Counted from the stretch's first letter, positions 1 to 5,613 are shown. The stretch: 5,613 nucleotides of DNA from an uncultured Bacteroidales bacterium (GCA_905235615.1 CAJOMB010000097.1:6522-12134), one strand, 5' to 3'. Made by a program: numbers and translations. The notes: generated from the sequence alone by a model not told the origin.

Positions 1-492
1 GGAAAGGCCGTCACCCGCATCGGGTCCGACACCCTGCTCATGTCCTACTCTCACATTGCCCACGACTGCCAGATTGGCAACCACTGCATCATCGTGAGCT
101 ATGTGGGCCTGGCCGGGGAAACGGACGTGGACGACTGGGCCATCCTGGGCGGCAAGTCGGGGACGCACCAATTCTGCCATGTGGGGACCCACGCTTTCGT
201 AGCCGCTACTTCCCGCATCACGAAGGATGTACCGCCTTATGTACTCGCAGGACGGGAACCGCTGGTGTTTGAAGGTGTGAACCGGGTGGGGCTGCTCCGC
301 CGCGGCTTCTCCGAAGAGACGGTCAATGAGATCAAAGACATTTACGACGCCATCTACTTCCAGGGGATGAATGTTTCCCAGGCGCTGGAACACATTGAGG
401 CGAACTTCCCTGCTTCCGAGCACCGGGACGTGATTCTCCATTTCATCCGCAGTTCCCAGCGCGGCATCATCTCCAAGCTGCGCGTCCGTTAG
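1..492 (+). CDS. lpxA: UDP-N-acetylglucosamine O-acyltransferase LpxA, 3' part (5' end cut by window)
   Basis: LpxA catalyses the first step of lipid A synthesis in the cytoplasm: transfer of a 3-hydroxyacyl chain from acyl-ACP to UDP-GlcNAc. The frame is open from base 1, so the visible 163 residues (GKAVTRIGSDTLLM onward) are the C-terminal part. About 105 residues are missing compared with the 262-residue E. coli enzyme. What is seen: left-handed beta-helix hexapeptide repeats, then HIAHDCQIGN (window residues 18-27), whose second His matches the catalytic His125 of E. coli, then GTHQFC and KDVPPYVLAGREP. A helical C-terminal domain follows, with VGLLRRGF and an end of SSQRGIISKL. The residue matching E. 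coli His144 is Glu here (LAGE). The ATG at 40 is an internal Met, not the start. The stop TAG overlaps the GTG of the next gene. Family assignment is firm; the His/Glu difference may be usual in Bacteroidota. Confidence 0.96.
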   Translation, partial: GKAVTRIGSDTLLMSYSHIAHDCQIGNHCIIVSYVGLAGETDVDDWAILGGKSGTHQFCHVGTHAFVAATSRITKDVPPYVLAGREPLVFEGVNRVGLLRRGFSEETVNEIKDIYDAIYFQGMNVSQALEHIEANFPASEHRDVILHFIRSSQRGIISKLRVR

Positions 493-1214
493 TGCTGCTT
501 TCCACCGCATACTTCCCGCCGGTAAGCTATCTGTCGCTCCTGGCAAAAGAAATGACCCTGTCCCAGGACAGGGTTTTGCCGTCCCATGTGTTCATAGAAG
601 CCTGCGAGAACTACCAGAAACAGAGTTACCGCAACCGCTGCTACATTCTGGCGGGAGACGGCGTCCAAATGCTCCAGGTGCCGGTGAAACATTCCCTTAA
701 GGGGGAAGTGCCCCTTTCTTCCACGTCGCTTCGCGACCCTGTACGGGCAAATGTTCCAGAAAGGGGCACTTCCCCCTTGAATATATGTTCCATCCTGGTG
801 GATTATTCCACCCCCTGGGTGGTGCGGACGCAACGGGCCCTTGACACGGCCTATGAGACATCGGCCTATTATGAATACTACCGGGACGAAGTTTTTGCCC
901 TTTTGGAGGCGCAGCCCCGGACGCTTTGGGAGCTGAATCTTTCCACCATCCGTTTCCTGATGGAAAAGACCGGAATCCAATGCGAGCTCTCCCCTACCTC
1001 CGAATTCGTACCTCCGGGCGAGGGCCCGGCCGATGACTACCGCTACACCCTCCATCCCAAGAAGGCCGACACCATCCTCTCAGACATCGGACTGGACAAA
1101 ACCTACTATCAGGTTTTTCAGGAGCGGATGGGCGGCTTCACCCCAAAAATGAGCTGTCTGGACCTCCTTTTCAATGAAGGCCCAGACAGCATCTTATGGC
1201 TCAAAGCTTTATAA
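492..1214 (+). CDS. WbqC-family protein with an in-frame palindromic insertion
   Basis: The 240-residue product matches the WbqC-like family, common in Bacteroidota and often found near surface-polysaccharide or envelope genes; its biochemical role is not established. Family marks: N-terminal LLSTAYFPPVSYLSLLA (residues 2-18), ENYQKQSYRNRCYI (39-52), VDYSTPW (103-109), AYETSAYYEYYRDE (120-133), YYQVF (205-209) and the C-terminal block SCLDLLFNEGPDS (221-233). No signal peptide or membrane segment is seen. The start is GTG at 492, chosen because the family motif begins at once after it and because it shares one base with the lpxA stop (TAGTG); there is no Shine-Dalgarno, so translational coupling is likely. 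Two stretches look extra compared with the family as I remember it: residues 70-96 (27 residues, the palindromic element at 699-778) and about residues 20-30 (palindrome at 555-574). Without the first, the length would be about 213. The 3' end overlaps infB by six bases. Whether the protein still works is unknown. Confidence 0.88.
   Translation: MLLSTAYFPPVSYLSLLAKEMTLSQDRVLPSHVFIEACENYQKQSYRNRCYILAGDGVQMLQVPVKHSLKGEVPLSSTSLRDPVRANVPERGTSPLNICSILVDYSTPWVVRTQRALDTAYETSAYYEYYRDEVFALLEAQPRTLWELNLSTIRFLMEKTGIQCELSPTSEFVPPGEGPADDYRYTLHPKKADTILSDIGLDKTYYQVFQERMGGFTPKMSCLDLLFNEGPDSILWLKAL
555..574. repeat. small near-perfect palindrome (9-bp arms) early in the WbqC gene
   Basis: ACCCTGTCC (555-563) and GGACAGGGT (566-574) are exact inverted copies separated by two bases. 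In RNA this would be a compact GC-rich hairpin with an 8-bp stem and a 4-base loop. On the + strand it is followed by TTTT (574-577), so it looks somewhat like a weak intrinsic terminator or attenuator 62 bases after the lpxA stop. It encodes residues around TLSQDRV (22-28), where the WbqC protein appears about ten residues longer than remembered relatives. It could be a small insertion, an attenuator between lpxA and the rest of the WbqC gene, or chance. Confidence 0.5.
699..778. repeat. 80-bp palindromic element inserted in frame in the WbqC gene (RPE-like)
   Basis: The left arm (699-719, starting AAGGGGGAAGTGCCCC) and right arm (758-778, ending GGCACTTCCCCCTT) are perfect 21-bp inverted copies. 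They flank a 38-base centre that contains its own small hairpin, GTCGC-TTC-GCGAC (725-737). Pairing extends outward beyond the arms: 698/779 as a G-U pair, 697/780, then after four mismatches AACAT (688-692) with ATGTT (785-789). It encodes residues 70-96 of the WbqC protein (KGEVPLSSTSLRDPVRANVP and on to ERGTSPL), rich in Ser, Pro, Arg and Gly, between the conserved VPV and VDYSTPW motifs that normally lie about ten residues apart. There is no stop triplet on either strand. A transposase-dependent, non-autonomous mobile element resembling Rickettsia palindromic elements is the best inference; copy number cannot be judged from one window. Confidence 0.75.
1145..1190 (-). terminator. putative intrinsic terminator of the rimP-nusA-infB operon, inside the WbqC gene
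   Basis: Read on the - strand, GCTGTCTGG (1190-1182) pairs perfectly with CCAGACAGC (1161-1153). An inner CCTT/AAGG stem (1180-1177 with 1169-1166) closes a 7-base loop. The hairpin is followed by TCATTTTTGG, a run of five T at 1149-1145. It starts 18 bases after the infB stop, a usual distance. The T-run is short and starts three bases late, so efficiency may be modest. The same bases encode the conserved WbqC residues MSCLDLLFNEGPDS on the + strand, so part of the symmetry could come from protein constraint. No comparable hairpin plus T-run is seen for the + strand transcript just after 1214. Confidence 0.42.
1209..1214. other. six-base tail-to-tail gene overlap on a shared TTATAA palindrome
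   Basis: The WbqC gene ends TTA TAA (Leu, stop) on the + strand and infB ends TTA TAA (Leu, stop) on the - strand. Both are read from the same six bases because TTATAA is its own reverse complement. There is therefore no intergenic space between the convergent units, and their 3' transcript ends must overlap unless termination occurs inside the opposing gene. Confidence 0.97.
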
Positions 1215-3911
1215 GCTCCGTTTGATTTCCACAATCTGGAAGGCTTCGATAATGTCTCCGGGGTGGATGTCGTTGTAACGCTCCAGACCGCAGCCACACT
1301 CCATGCCGGCAGGCACTTCCTTGGCCTGATCCTTGCCCCTCTGGAGGGAAGACAGGGAACCGGTGTACACCACGATGCCGTCCCGGATGAGGCGGACATC
1401 GGCCTTCTGGGTAAGTTTTCCTTCTTTCACCAAGCAGCCCGCAATGGTTCCCACCTTGGAAATCTTGAAGGTCTGCTTCACCTCCACCGTGGCGGTCACC
1501 TCTTCCTTCTTCTCCGGCTCCAGCATACCCTCGATACCTTCCTTCACCTCGTTGATACAGTCGTAAATCACGGAGTAGAGGCGGATTTCGATGCCTTCCT
1601 TCTCGGCGGCGCGGCGGGCTTCGGCGCTGGGACGCACCTGGAAGCCGATGATCACGGCATCGGAGGCCTCGGCCAGCAGCACGTCGGACTCGCTGATGGC
1701 ACCCACGGCCTTGTGAATCACATTCACGCGAACCTCCTCGGTGGAGAGCTTGATGAGGGAATCGGACAGGGCTTCCACGGAACCGTCCACATCGCCCTTC
1801 ACGATGACGTTGAGTTCCTTGAAGTTACCAATGGCAATACGGCGGCCGATTTCCTCCAGCGTAAGGTGCTTCTGCGTCTTGATGCCCTGGATGCGGATGA
1901 GCTGCTCACGGCGCTGGGCAATGCTCTTGGCCTCTTTTTCATCGGCCATGATGTTGAACTTCTCACCGGCGGCAGGGGCTCCGTTCAGGCCCAGCAGGGA
2001 CACCGGCGTGGAAGGTCCGGCGCTTTCCACCTTCTGGCCGCGCTCGTTGAACATGGCCTTTACGCGGCCGTAGTAGCTGCCGGAGATAATCACGTCGCCC
2101 ACATTCACCGTACCGTCCTGCACCAGCACCGTGGCCAGATAGCCGCGGCCCTTGTCCAAGGAGCTTTCAATGACGGCGCCGCTGCCCAGCTTGTCGGGAT
2201 TGGCCTTGAGCTCCAGAAGGTCGGTCTCAAAGAGCACCTTGTCCAGGAGCTTGTCCACATTGATGCCCTTCTTGGCCGATATTTCCTGGCACTGGTACTT
2301 GCCGCCCCAGTCTTCCACCAGGATGTTCATCTCGGAGAGCTGGCGACGGATGGTATCGGCATTGGCGCCGGGCTTGTCTATCTTGTTGATGGCGAAGACC
2401 ATGGGAACGCCGGCGGCCTGTGCATGGGCGATGGCTTCCTTGGTCTGGGGCATCACGGCGTCATCGGCCGCCACGATGATGATGGCCAGGTCCGTCATCT
2501 GGGCACCGCGGGCACGCATGGCGGTGAAGGCCTCGTGACCGGGGGTATCCAGGAAGGTGATGTGACGGCCACTGTCCAGCGTGACGCTGTAGGCGCCGAT
2601 GTGCTGGGTAATGCCGCCGGCCTCACCGGCAATCACGTTGGAATTGCGGATGTTGTCCAGCAGGGAGGTCTTACCGTGGTCCACATGGCCCATCACGGTA
2701 ATCACCGGAGGACGCTCCACCAGGTCTTCTTCCCGGTCGGGTTCCTGCTGCCGGACTTCTTCCGAGAGTTCGGCGGTCACGAATTCCACCTTGTAACCGA
2801 ATTCCTCGGCCACCAGCACCAGGGTTTCGGCGTCTAAGCGCTGGTTGATGGAAACCATCATGCCCAAGGACATGCAGGCGCCTATCACCTTCACCACCGG
2901 GGTGTTGTTCATGAGGGTGGCCAGGTCGTTCACGGTTACGAACTCCGTTACCTTGAGCACCTTGTTCTCCGCGGCGGCGGCCTCCATCTCCTCCTGGGAG
3001 CGGATGGCGGCAATCTCGCGCTTCTCCTTGCGGTGCTTGGCGCCGAAGTTGTTCTTGGTGCTCTCGTTCATGCGGGCGTACGTCTCCTTCACCTGCTTCT
3101 GGATTTCCTTCTGCATCTCTTCCTGCTCGGCCTCGGTCATGGCAGGCTTGAAGCGGTCTCCCTTCTTGCGGCCCTTTCCGGAGGGCTGGGCGGCGTTGTC
3201 CTTGCGCTTGTTGTCGTTTTTCTTGGGGGCTTTCTCGGCCTGGACCTTGGTCACGTCCACTTTCTGGGAACCGGCGGCCTTGATGCGCTCGCGCTTCTTG
3301 CCCTTCTTGGGGTCAAACTGGGAAAGGTCTATCTTGCCAAGCACCTTGAAGGGAGCGGCAGCCTCGGGGGCGGGAGCGGCGGCAGGTTCTTCCACTGGGG
3401 TCGGGGTGGAAGGCACCTCGGGCTCCGGCTGGGGCTCGGGTTCAGGTTCCGGTTCCACTACGGGCTCGGGCTCCGGATCAGGTTCGGGCTCCACTACGGG
3501 CTCCGGTTCCGGCTCAGGTTCAGGTTCAGGTTCAGGTTCAAGCTCGGGCTCAGGTTCTGCCACGGGTTCCGGTTCTGCCACGGGTTCCGGTTCGGGCGTC
3601 ACCGTGCGGGAGAGGTTGTTGCTCTTGATCACGGTCACGCGCTCGGGTTCATCCTCCTCCATATCGTCATCCTGCTTTTTGGAGGCCTTGTCCAGGATTT
3701 CCGTGAGCTTCACGTCCACTTTCTCGGCCTGTTCCTTCAGCTCCAGGTCCTTGCCGAATTTCTTGTGCAGCTCCGGCAGGAACTCGTCCGAAATCTTGAT
3801 ATTCGGATTGGCGTCCTCGATGGCGGCGCCTTGGGAATTGAGGAAGTCCACCAGGGTGTCAAGCCCGATGTTGAATTGTTTGATCAGTTTCGATAGTCTT
3901 ACTTCTGCCAT
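1209..3911 (-). CDS. infB: Translation initiation factor IF-2
   Basis: IF2 is the GTPase that places fMet-tRNA on the 30S subunit and promotes joining of the 50S. The 900-residue product is complete. An IF2_N-like domain lies at 1-52 (VRLSKLIKQFNIGLDTLVDF), followed by a Pro-Glu repeat (106-165), a Lys-rich, Glu-rich linker (about 200-310) and a second IF2_N-like domain at about 320-377. The G domain shows GHVDHGKT (408-415, G1), GGITQHIGA (432-440, G2), DTPGHE (455-460, G3), NKID (509-512, G4) and SAKKG (545-549, G5). A beta-barrel domain II follows, then domain III (about 690-790) and the fMet-tRNA-binding C-terminal domain with GMECGCGLERYNDIHPGDII (869-888). All GTPase motifs are intact. 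It follows nusA after 25 bases and is the last visible gene of the operon. ATG at 3911 is chosen because the N-terminal domain begins at residue 2. Confidence 0.98.
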   Translation of the reverse strand: MAEVRLSKLIKQFNIGLDTLVDFLNSQGAAIEDANPNIKISDEFLPELHKKFGKDLELKEQAEKVDVKLTEILDKASKKQDDDMEEDEPERVTVIKSNNLSRTVTPEPEPVAEPEPVAEPEPELEPEPEPEPEPEPEPVVEPEPDPEPEPVVEPEPEPEPQPEPEVPSTPTPVEEPAAAPAPEAAAPFKVLGKIDLSQFDPKKGKKRERIKAAGSQKVDVTKVQAEKAPKKNDNKRKDNAAQPSGKGRKKGDRFKPAMTEAEQEEMQKEIQKQVKETYARMNESTKNNFGAKHRKEKREIAAIRSQEEMEAAAAENKVLKVTEFVTVNDLATLMNNTPVVKVIGACMSLGMMVSINQRLDAETLVLVAEEFGYKVEFVTAELSEEVRQQEPDREEDLVERPPVITVMGHVDHGKTSLLDNIRNSNVIAGEAGGITQHIGAYSVTLDSGRHITFLDTPGHEAFTAMRARGAQMTDLAIIIVAADDAVMPQTKEAIAHAQAAGVPMVFAINKIDKPGANADTIRRQLSEMNILVEDWGGKYQCQEISAKKGINVDKLLDKVLFETDLLELKANPDKLGSGAVIESSLDKGRGYLATVLVQDGTVNVGDVIISGSYYGRVKAMFNERGQKVESAGPSTPVSLLGLNGAPAAGEKFNIMADEKEAKSIAQRREQLIRIQGIKTQKHLTLEEIGRRIAIGNFKELNVIVKGDVDGSVEALSDSLIKLSTEEVRVNVIHKAVGAISESDVLLAEASDAVIIGFQVRPSAEARRAAEKEGIEIRLYSVIYDCINEVKEGIEGMLEPEKKEEVTATVEVKQTFKISKVGTIAGCLVKEGKLTQKADVRLIRDGIVVYTGSLSSLQRGKDQAKEVPAGMECGCGLERYNDIHPGDIIEAFQIVEIKRSL
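3417..3596 (-). repeat. Pro-Glu tract in InfB encoded by short in-frame tandem repeats
   Basis: InfB residues 106-165 are almost entirely alternating Pro and Glu, with Val-Ala, Val-Val, Asp, Leu and Gln interruptions. At DNA level (given on the + strand) there are four exact copies of the hexamer CAGGTT at 3515-3538, two exact copies of the 18-mer GGTTCTGCCACGGGTTCC at 3553-3588, and the 14-mer TCCACTACGGGCTC repeated 36 bases apart (3454 and 3490). All units are multiples of three, so slippage changes the linker length without breaking the frame. The tract is expected to form a stiff, acidic, extended spacer between the N-terminal domain and the rest of IF2. Confidence 0.9.
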
Positions 3912-3936
3912 ATATCAACCCCTTTTTTTTCTAAAA
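3912..3936 (-). promoter_or_regulatory. nusA-infB intergenic leader with A-run and weak ribosome binding site
   Basis: The 25-base gap reads on the - strand TTTTAG, then eight A, then GGGG, then TTGATAT before the ATG. AAGGGG about nine bases upstream of the start is the only Shine-Dalgarno-like sequence in the operon and is weak. The A-rich stretch upstream fits the Bacteroidota habit of starting translation on unstructured A-rich leaders. No promoter motif or hairpin is seen in it. Confidence 0.5.
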
Positions 3937-5205
3937 TTAATCCTCAAACTCTTCACGAAGGATGCGGAGCACCTCTTCCACGGTTTCGTCCTCCAGGTCG
4001 GCGCGGGAGGCGATATCGGCCGGAGAGATGGCCATGACGCTACGGGCGGTGTCGCAGCCGATGGACTGCAGGCGCTCGATCACCCAGGGATCGATGACAT
4101 CCGTGAACTCGCTCAGGAGCACGTCGTCCTCCTCCTCTTCGCTTTGCTGGATTTCGCGCCAGACCTCGATCTCGCGGCCCACCAGCATACCGGCCAGCTT
4201 GATGTTCACGCCGCCCTTGCCGATACCTTTCTTCACCTCATCGGCATGCATATAGACCTTGATCTTGTCTTCGGGACCGGTGCCCAGGTCGATGCGGGAG
4301 ATGCGGGCCGGATTGAGGGCGCGCTGGATCATGAGCTGCGGGTTGGTGCTCCACTGAATCACGTCGATGTTCTCGTTGCGGAGTTCGCGGACGATGCCCA
4401 TGATGCGGGAGCCCTTGACGCCGATGCAGGCGCCGATGGGGTCGATGCGGTCATCATAGGATTCCACGGCCACCTTGGCACGCTCGCCGGGGATGCGGAC
4501 CACCTTCTTCACGGTGATGAGGCCGTCGTAGATTTCCGGCACCTCCATCTCGAAGAGTTTCTCGAGGAAGCTCTCGGAGGTACGGGACAGGACGATATAA
4601 GGCGTGGTGTTGTTCTTCATCTCCACGCTCTTGATGATGGCGCGTACGGAATCGCTCTTCTTGAAACGCTCGCCGGGAATCTGCTCGCTCTTGGGCATAC
4701 GCAGTTCGTTGCCGTCCTCGTCCAGGATGAGCACCTCGTTCTTCCAGGTCTGGTACACCTCGCCGGTGAAGATTTCGCCCACGCGCTCGGAGTATTTCTT
4801 GAACACATTGGCCTTCTCGATATCCATGATGCGGCCCTGGAGGTTCTGGCGGATGTTCAGGATGCCGCGGCGGCCGAAGGAAGCGAGGGAGAGCTTGCGG
4901 GCGAAGGTATCGCCTATCTCGTAGTCGTCGTCACCGGTCTCGGCCTTGATTTCGTCCACGGTAATCTGGGTCACAGGGTCTTCCACATTTTCCACCACCT
5001 CAAAGTTCTGGTAAATCTCGCAGTCACCCTTGTCCACGTTGATAATCACGTCGAAATTGTCCGCGCTGCCGTAGGTCTTGGCCAGCTGGGTAAGGAACAC
5101 ATCCTTCAAAACGCCCAGCATCACGGGACGGTCGATGCTCTTTTCTTCCTTGAAATCCTTGAAAGCGTCAATCAAGGTGATTTCTTTCTCTTTTTCTTTT
5201 GCCAT
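3937..5205 (-). CDS. nusA: Transcription termination/antitermination factor NusA
   Basis: NusA binds RNA polymerase and the nascent RNA and controls pausing, hairpin termination and antitermination, including on rRNA. The 422-residue product is complete. The N-terminal polymerase-binding domain spans about 1-138, with FGRRGILNIRQ (110-120). An S1 domain follows at about 142-208 (GEIFTGEVYQTWKNEVLIL, ending IVLSRTS). KH1 carries DPIGACIGVKGSRI (255-268) and KH2 carries GIGKGGVNIKLAG (327-339). An acidic run (SEEEEDD) is followed by a C-terminal helix-hairpin-helix region (about 368-420, IDPWVIERLQSIGCDTARSV), as in other Bacteroidota NusA. Length and motif order are normal for the phylum. ATG at 5205 lies 12 bases after the rimP stop, and the conserved region begins at about residue 10 after a Lys/Glu-rich start. 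Confidence 0.98.
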   Translation of the reverse strand: MAKEKEKEITLIDAFKDFKEEKSIDRPVMLGVLKDVFLTQLAKTYGSADNFDVIINVDKGDCEIYQNFEVVENVEDPVTQITVDEIKAETGDDDYEIGDTFARKLSLASFGRRGILNIRQNLQGRIMDIEKANVFKKYSERVGEIFTGEVYQTWKNEVLILDEDGNELRMPKSEQIPGERFKKSDSVRAIIKSVEMKNNTTPYIVLSRTSESFLEKLFEMEVPEIYDGLITVKKVVRIPGERAKVAVESYDDRIDPIGACIGVKGSRIMGIVRELRNENIDVIQWSTNPQLMIQRALNPARISRIDLGTGPEDKIKVYMHADEVKKGIGKGGVNIKLAGMLVGREIEVWREIQQSEEEEDDVLLSEFTDVIDPWVIERLQSIGCDTARSVMAISPADIASRADLEDETVEEVLRILREEFED

Positions 5206-5217
5206 TTTATGTTTGTA
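5206..5217 (-). promoter_or_regulatory. rimP-nusA intergenic leader without Shine-Dalgarno
   Basis: The 12-base gap reads TACAAACATAAA on the - strand, directly before the nusA ATG. It has no purine-rich Shine-Dalgarno. A residues at -3 to -1 and further upstream fit the A-rich start context of Bacteroidota. Translation of nusA is probably helped by ribosomes finishing rimP. Confidence 0.5.
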
Positions 5218-5613
5218 TTATTTGAATTCGATAATAGGCCGGACAGCGTTGATTTGCTCAAAGGGGATCAGCGTTTCGTCCACCGTGACGGCCTGCTCGC
5301 TTGCAGCAACAAGTACGCCCTTTACCTTCTTTCCCCCTTTCATCCATACGTCCACCCGGGTTCCCAGGGCCTTCTGATACTGCTTCATCACCTTGAAAGG
5401 ACGGTCCAGCCCGGCCGATGACACCGTAAGGGCGTAATCCTCCACGTCCTGGTCAAAGACCTCATGCATCAGCTTGTCAATGGCGGCGCAGTCTTCCCAG
5501 TCCACCATCCCCTCTTCCTTCTCGATGACAATCTCGATGTCATTGTCTGCGCTCACGCTCACCTCCACCAGGAAGCAGCCCCGCTGCGCAAGTTCCGGCT
5601 CTATCGCCTTTTT
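5218..5613 (-). CDS. rimP: Ribosome maturation factor RimP, 3' part (5' end cut by window)
   Basis: RimP helps mature the 30S ribosomal subunit. The frame is open to the window edge and gives 131 visible residues beginning KKAIEPELAQRGCFLVEVSV, so roughly 10-25 N-terminal residues lie beyond base 5613, judged by the usual length of about 150. The N-terminal domain ends with VSSAGLDRPFKV (visible residues 64-75), the RimP signature in its Bacteroidota form with Ala where many bacteria have Pro. It is followed by a short SH3-like C-terminal domain (GTRVDVWMKGGKKVKGVLV through RPIIEFK). A GTG codon at 5568-5566 is an internal Val in the conserved beta strand and should not be taken as a start. 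It is the first visible gene of the rimP-nusA-infB operon; the promoter lies outside the window. Confidence 0.95.
   Translation of the reverse strand, partial: KKAIEPELAQRGCFLVEVSVSADNDIEIVIEKEEGMVDWEDCAAIDKLMHEVFDQDVEDYALTVSSAGLDRPFKVMKQYQKALGTRVDVWMKGGKKVKGVLVAASEQAVTVDETLIPFEQINAVRPIIEFK

Noticed and set aside
1014..1029. CCGGGC/GCCCGG hairpin in the WbqC gene
   Set aside because: Only six GC pairs in GC-rich coding sequence with no T-run; the protein here (PPGEGPADDYRY) needs no insertion to fit the family.
489..1055. 188-codon open frame on the - strand, antisense to the WbqC gene
   Set aside because: The + strand frame carries clear family motifs; this frame shows none and is kept open partly by the stop-free palindromic element.
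1118..1399. 93-codon - strand frame across the infB/WbqC junction
   Set aside because: Alternate frame of the infB 3' end; no recognisable protein and no start signal.
1263..2837. 524-codon open frame on the + strand, antisense to infB
   Set aside because: His/Gly/Leu-rich shadow of the infB G domain and C-terminal coding sequence; no motif and no start context.
3515..3588. Short tandem repeats as a CRISPR-like array
   Set aside because: The units are 6 and 18 bases with no spacers and encode Pro-Glu in frame within infB.
5208..5215. TATGTTTG on the + strand, matching the Bacteroidota -7 promoter consensus TAnnTTTG
   Set aside because: There is no TTTG -33 element at a suitable distance, and it would only drive antisense RNA into rimP; an 8-base partial motif in an A/T-rich gap is expected by chance.
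2845..5421. 858-codon open frame on the + strand, antisense to infB, nusA and rimP
   Set aside because: It runs across three certain genes and their gaps. Its composition (Gly-Ser runs opposite the Pro-Glu tract, His/Leu/Asp-rich parts) is what the antisense of GC-rich codons gives. No domain is recognisable.
5566..5568. GTG as a possible rimP start
   Set aside because: The frame stays open to the window edge and the upstream residues (ELAQRGCFLV) fit the RimP N-terminal domain, so this is an internal Val.

Overview
This window is chromosomal DNA from a member of the Bacteroidota, most likely a GC-rich Bacteroidales. Four things point there. The LpxA, InfB, NusA and RimP protein sequences are of the Bacteroidota type. 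The WbqC-family gene is typical of the phylum. Leaders are A-rich with little or no Shine-Dalgarno sequence. The order rimP-nusA-infB has no ylxR or L7Ae gene between nusA and infB. No genus can be assigned by eye.

Left part (1-1214, + strand): the 3' two thirds of lpxA (lipid A biosynthesis), followed with a one-base stop/start overlap (TAGTG) by a WbqC-family gene. The WbqC gene carries an 80-bp palindromic element (699-778) inserted in frame. The element has perfect 21-bp arms and no stop triplet in any of the six frames. It resembles in logic the protein-coding palindromic elements of Rickettsia. A second, small palindrome (555-574) sits at another place where the protein seems longer than its family.

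Right part (1209-5613, - strand): a compact translation/transcription operon read leftward, rimP (5' end cut by the window) - nusA - infB, with gaps of 12 and 25 bases. RimP matures the 30S subunit, NusA controls RNA polymerase pausing, termination and antitermination, and InfB (IF2) brings initiator tRNA to the ribosome. InfB has a long Pro-Glu repeat in its N-terminal linker, encoded by short in-frame tandem repeats.

Junction: the two transcription units converge and overlap by six bases (1209-1214). The shared palindrome TTATAA encodes Leu-stop on both strands. A hairpin followed by a T-run on the - strand lies inside the last codons of the WbqC gene and could end the infB transcript.

There are no gene-free stretches longer than 25 bases. 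I saw no tRNA, rRNA, CRISPR array, transposase or phage gene. The operon promoters lie outside the window.
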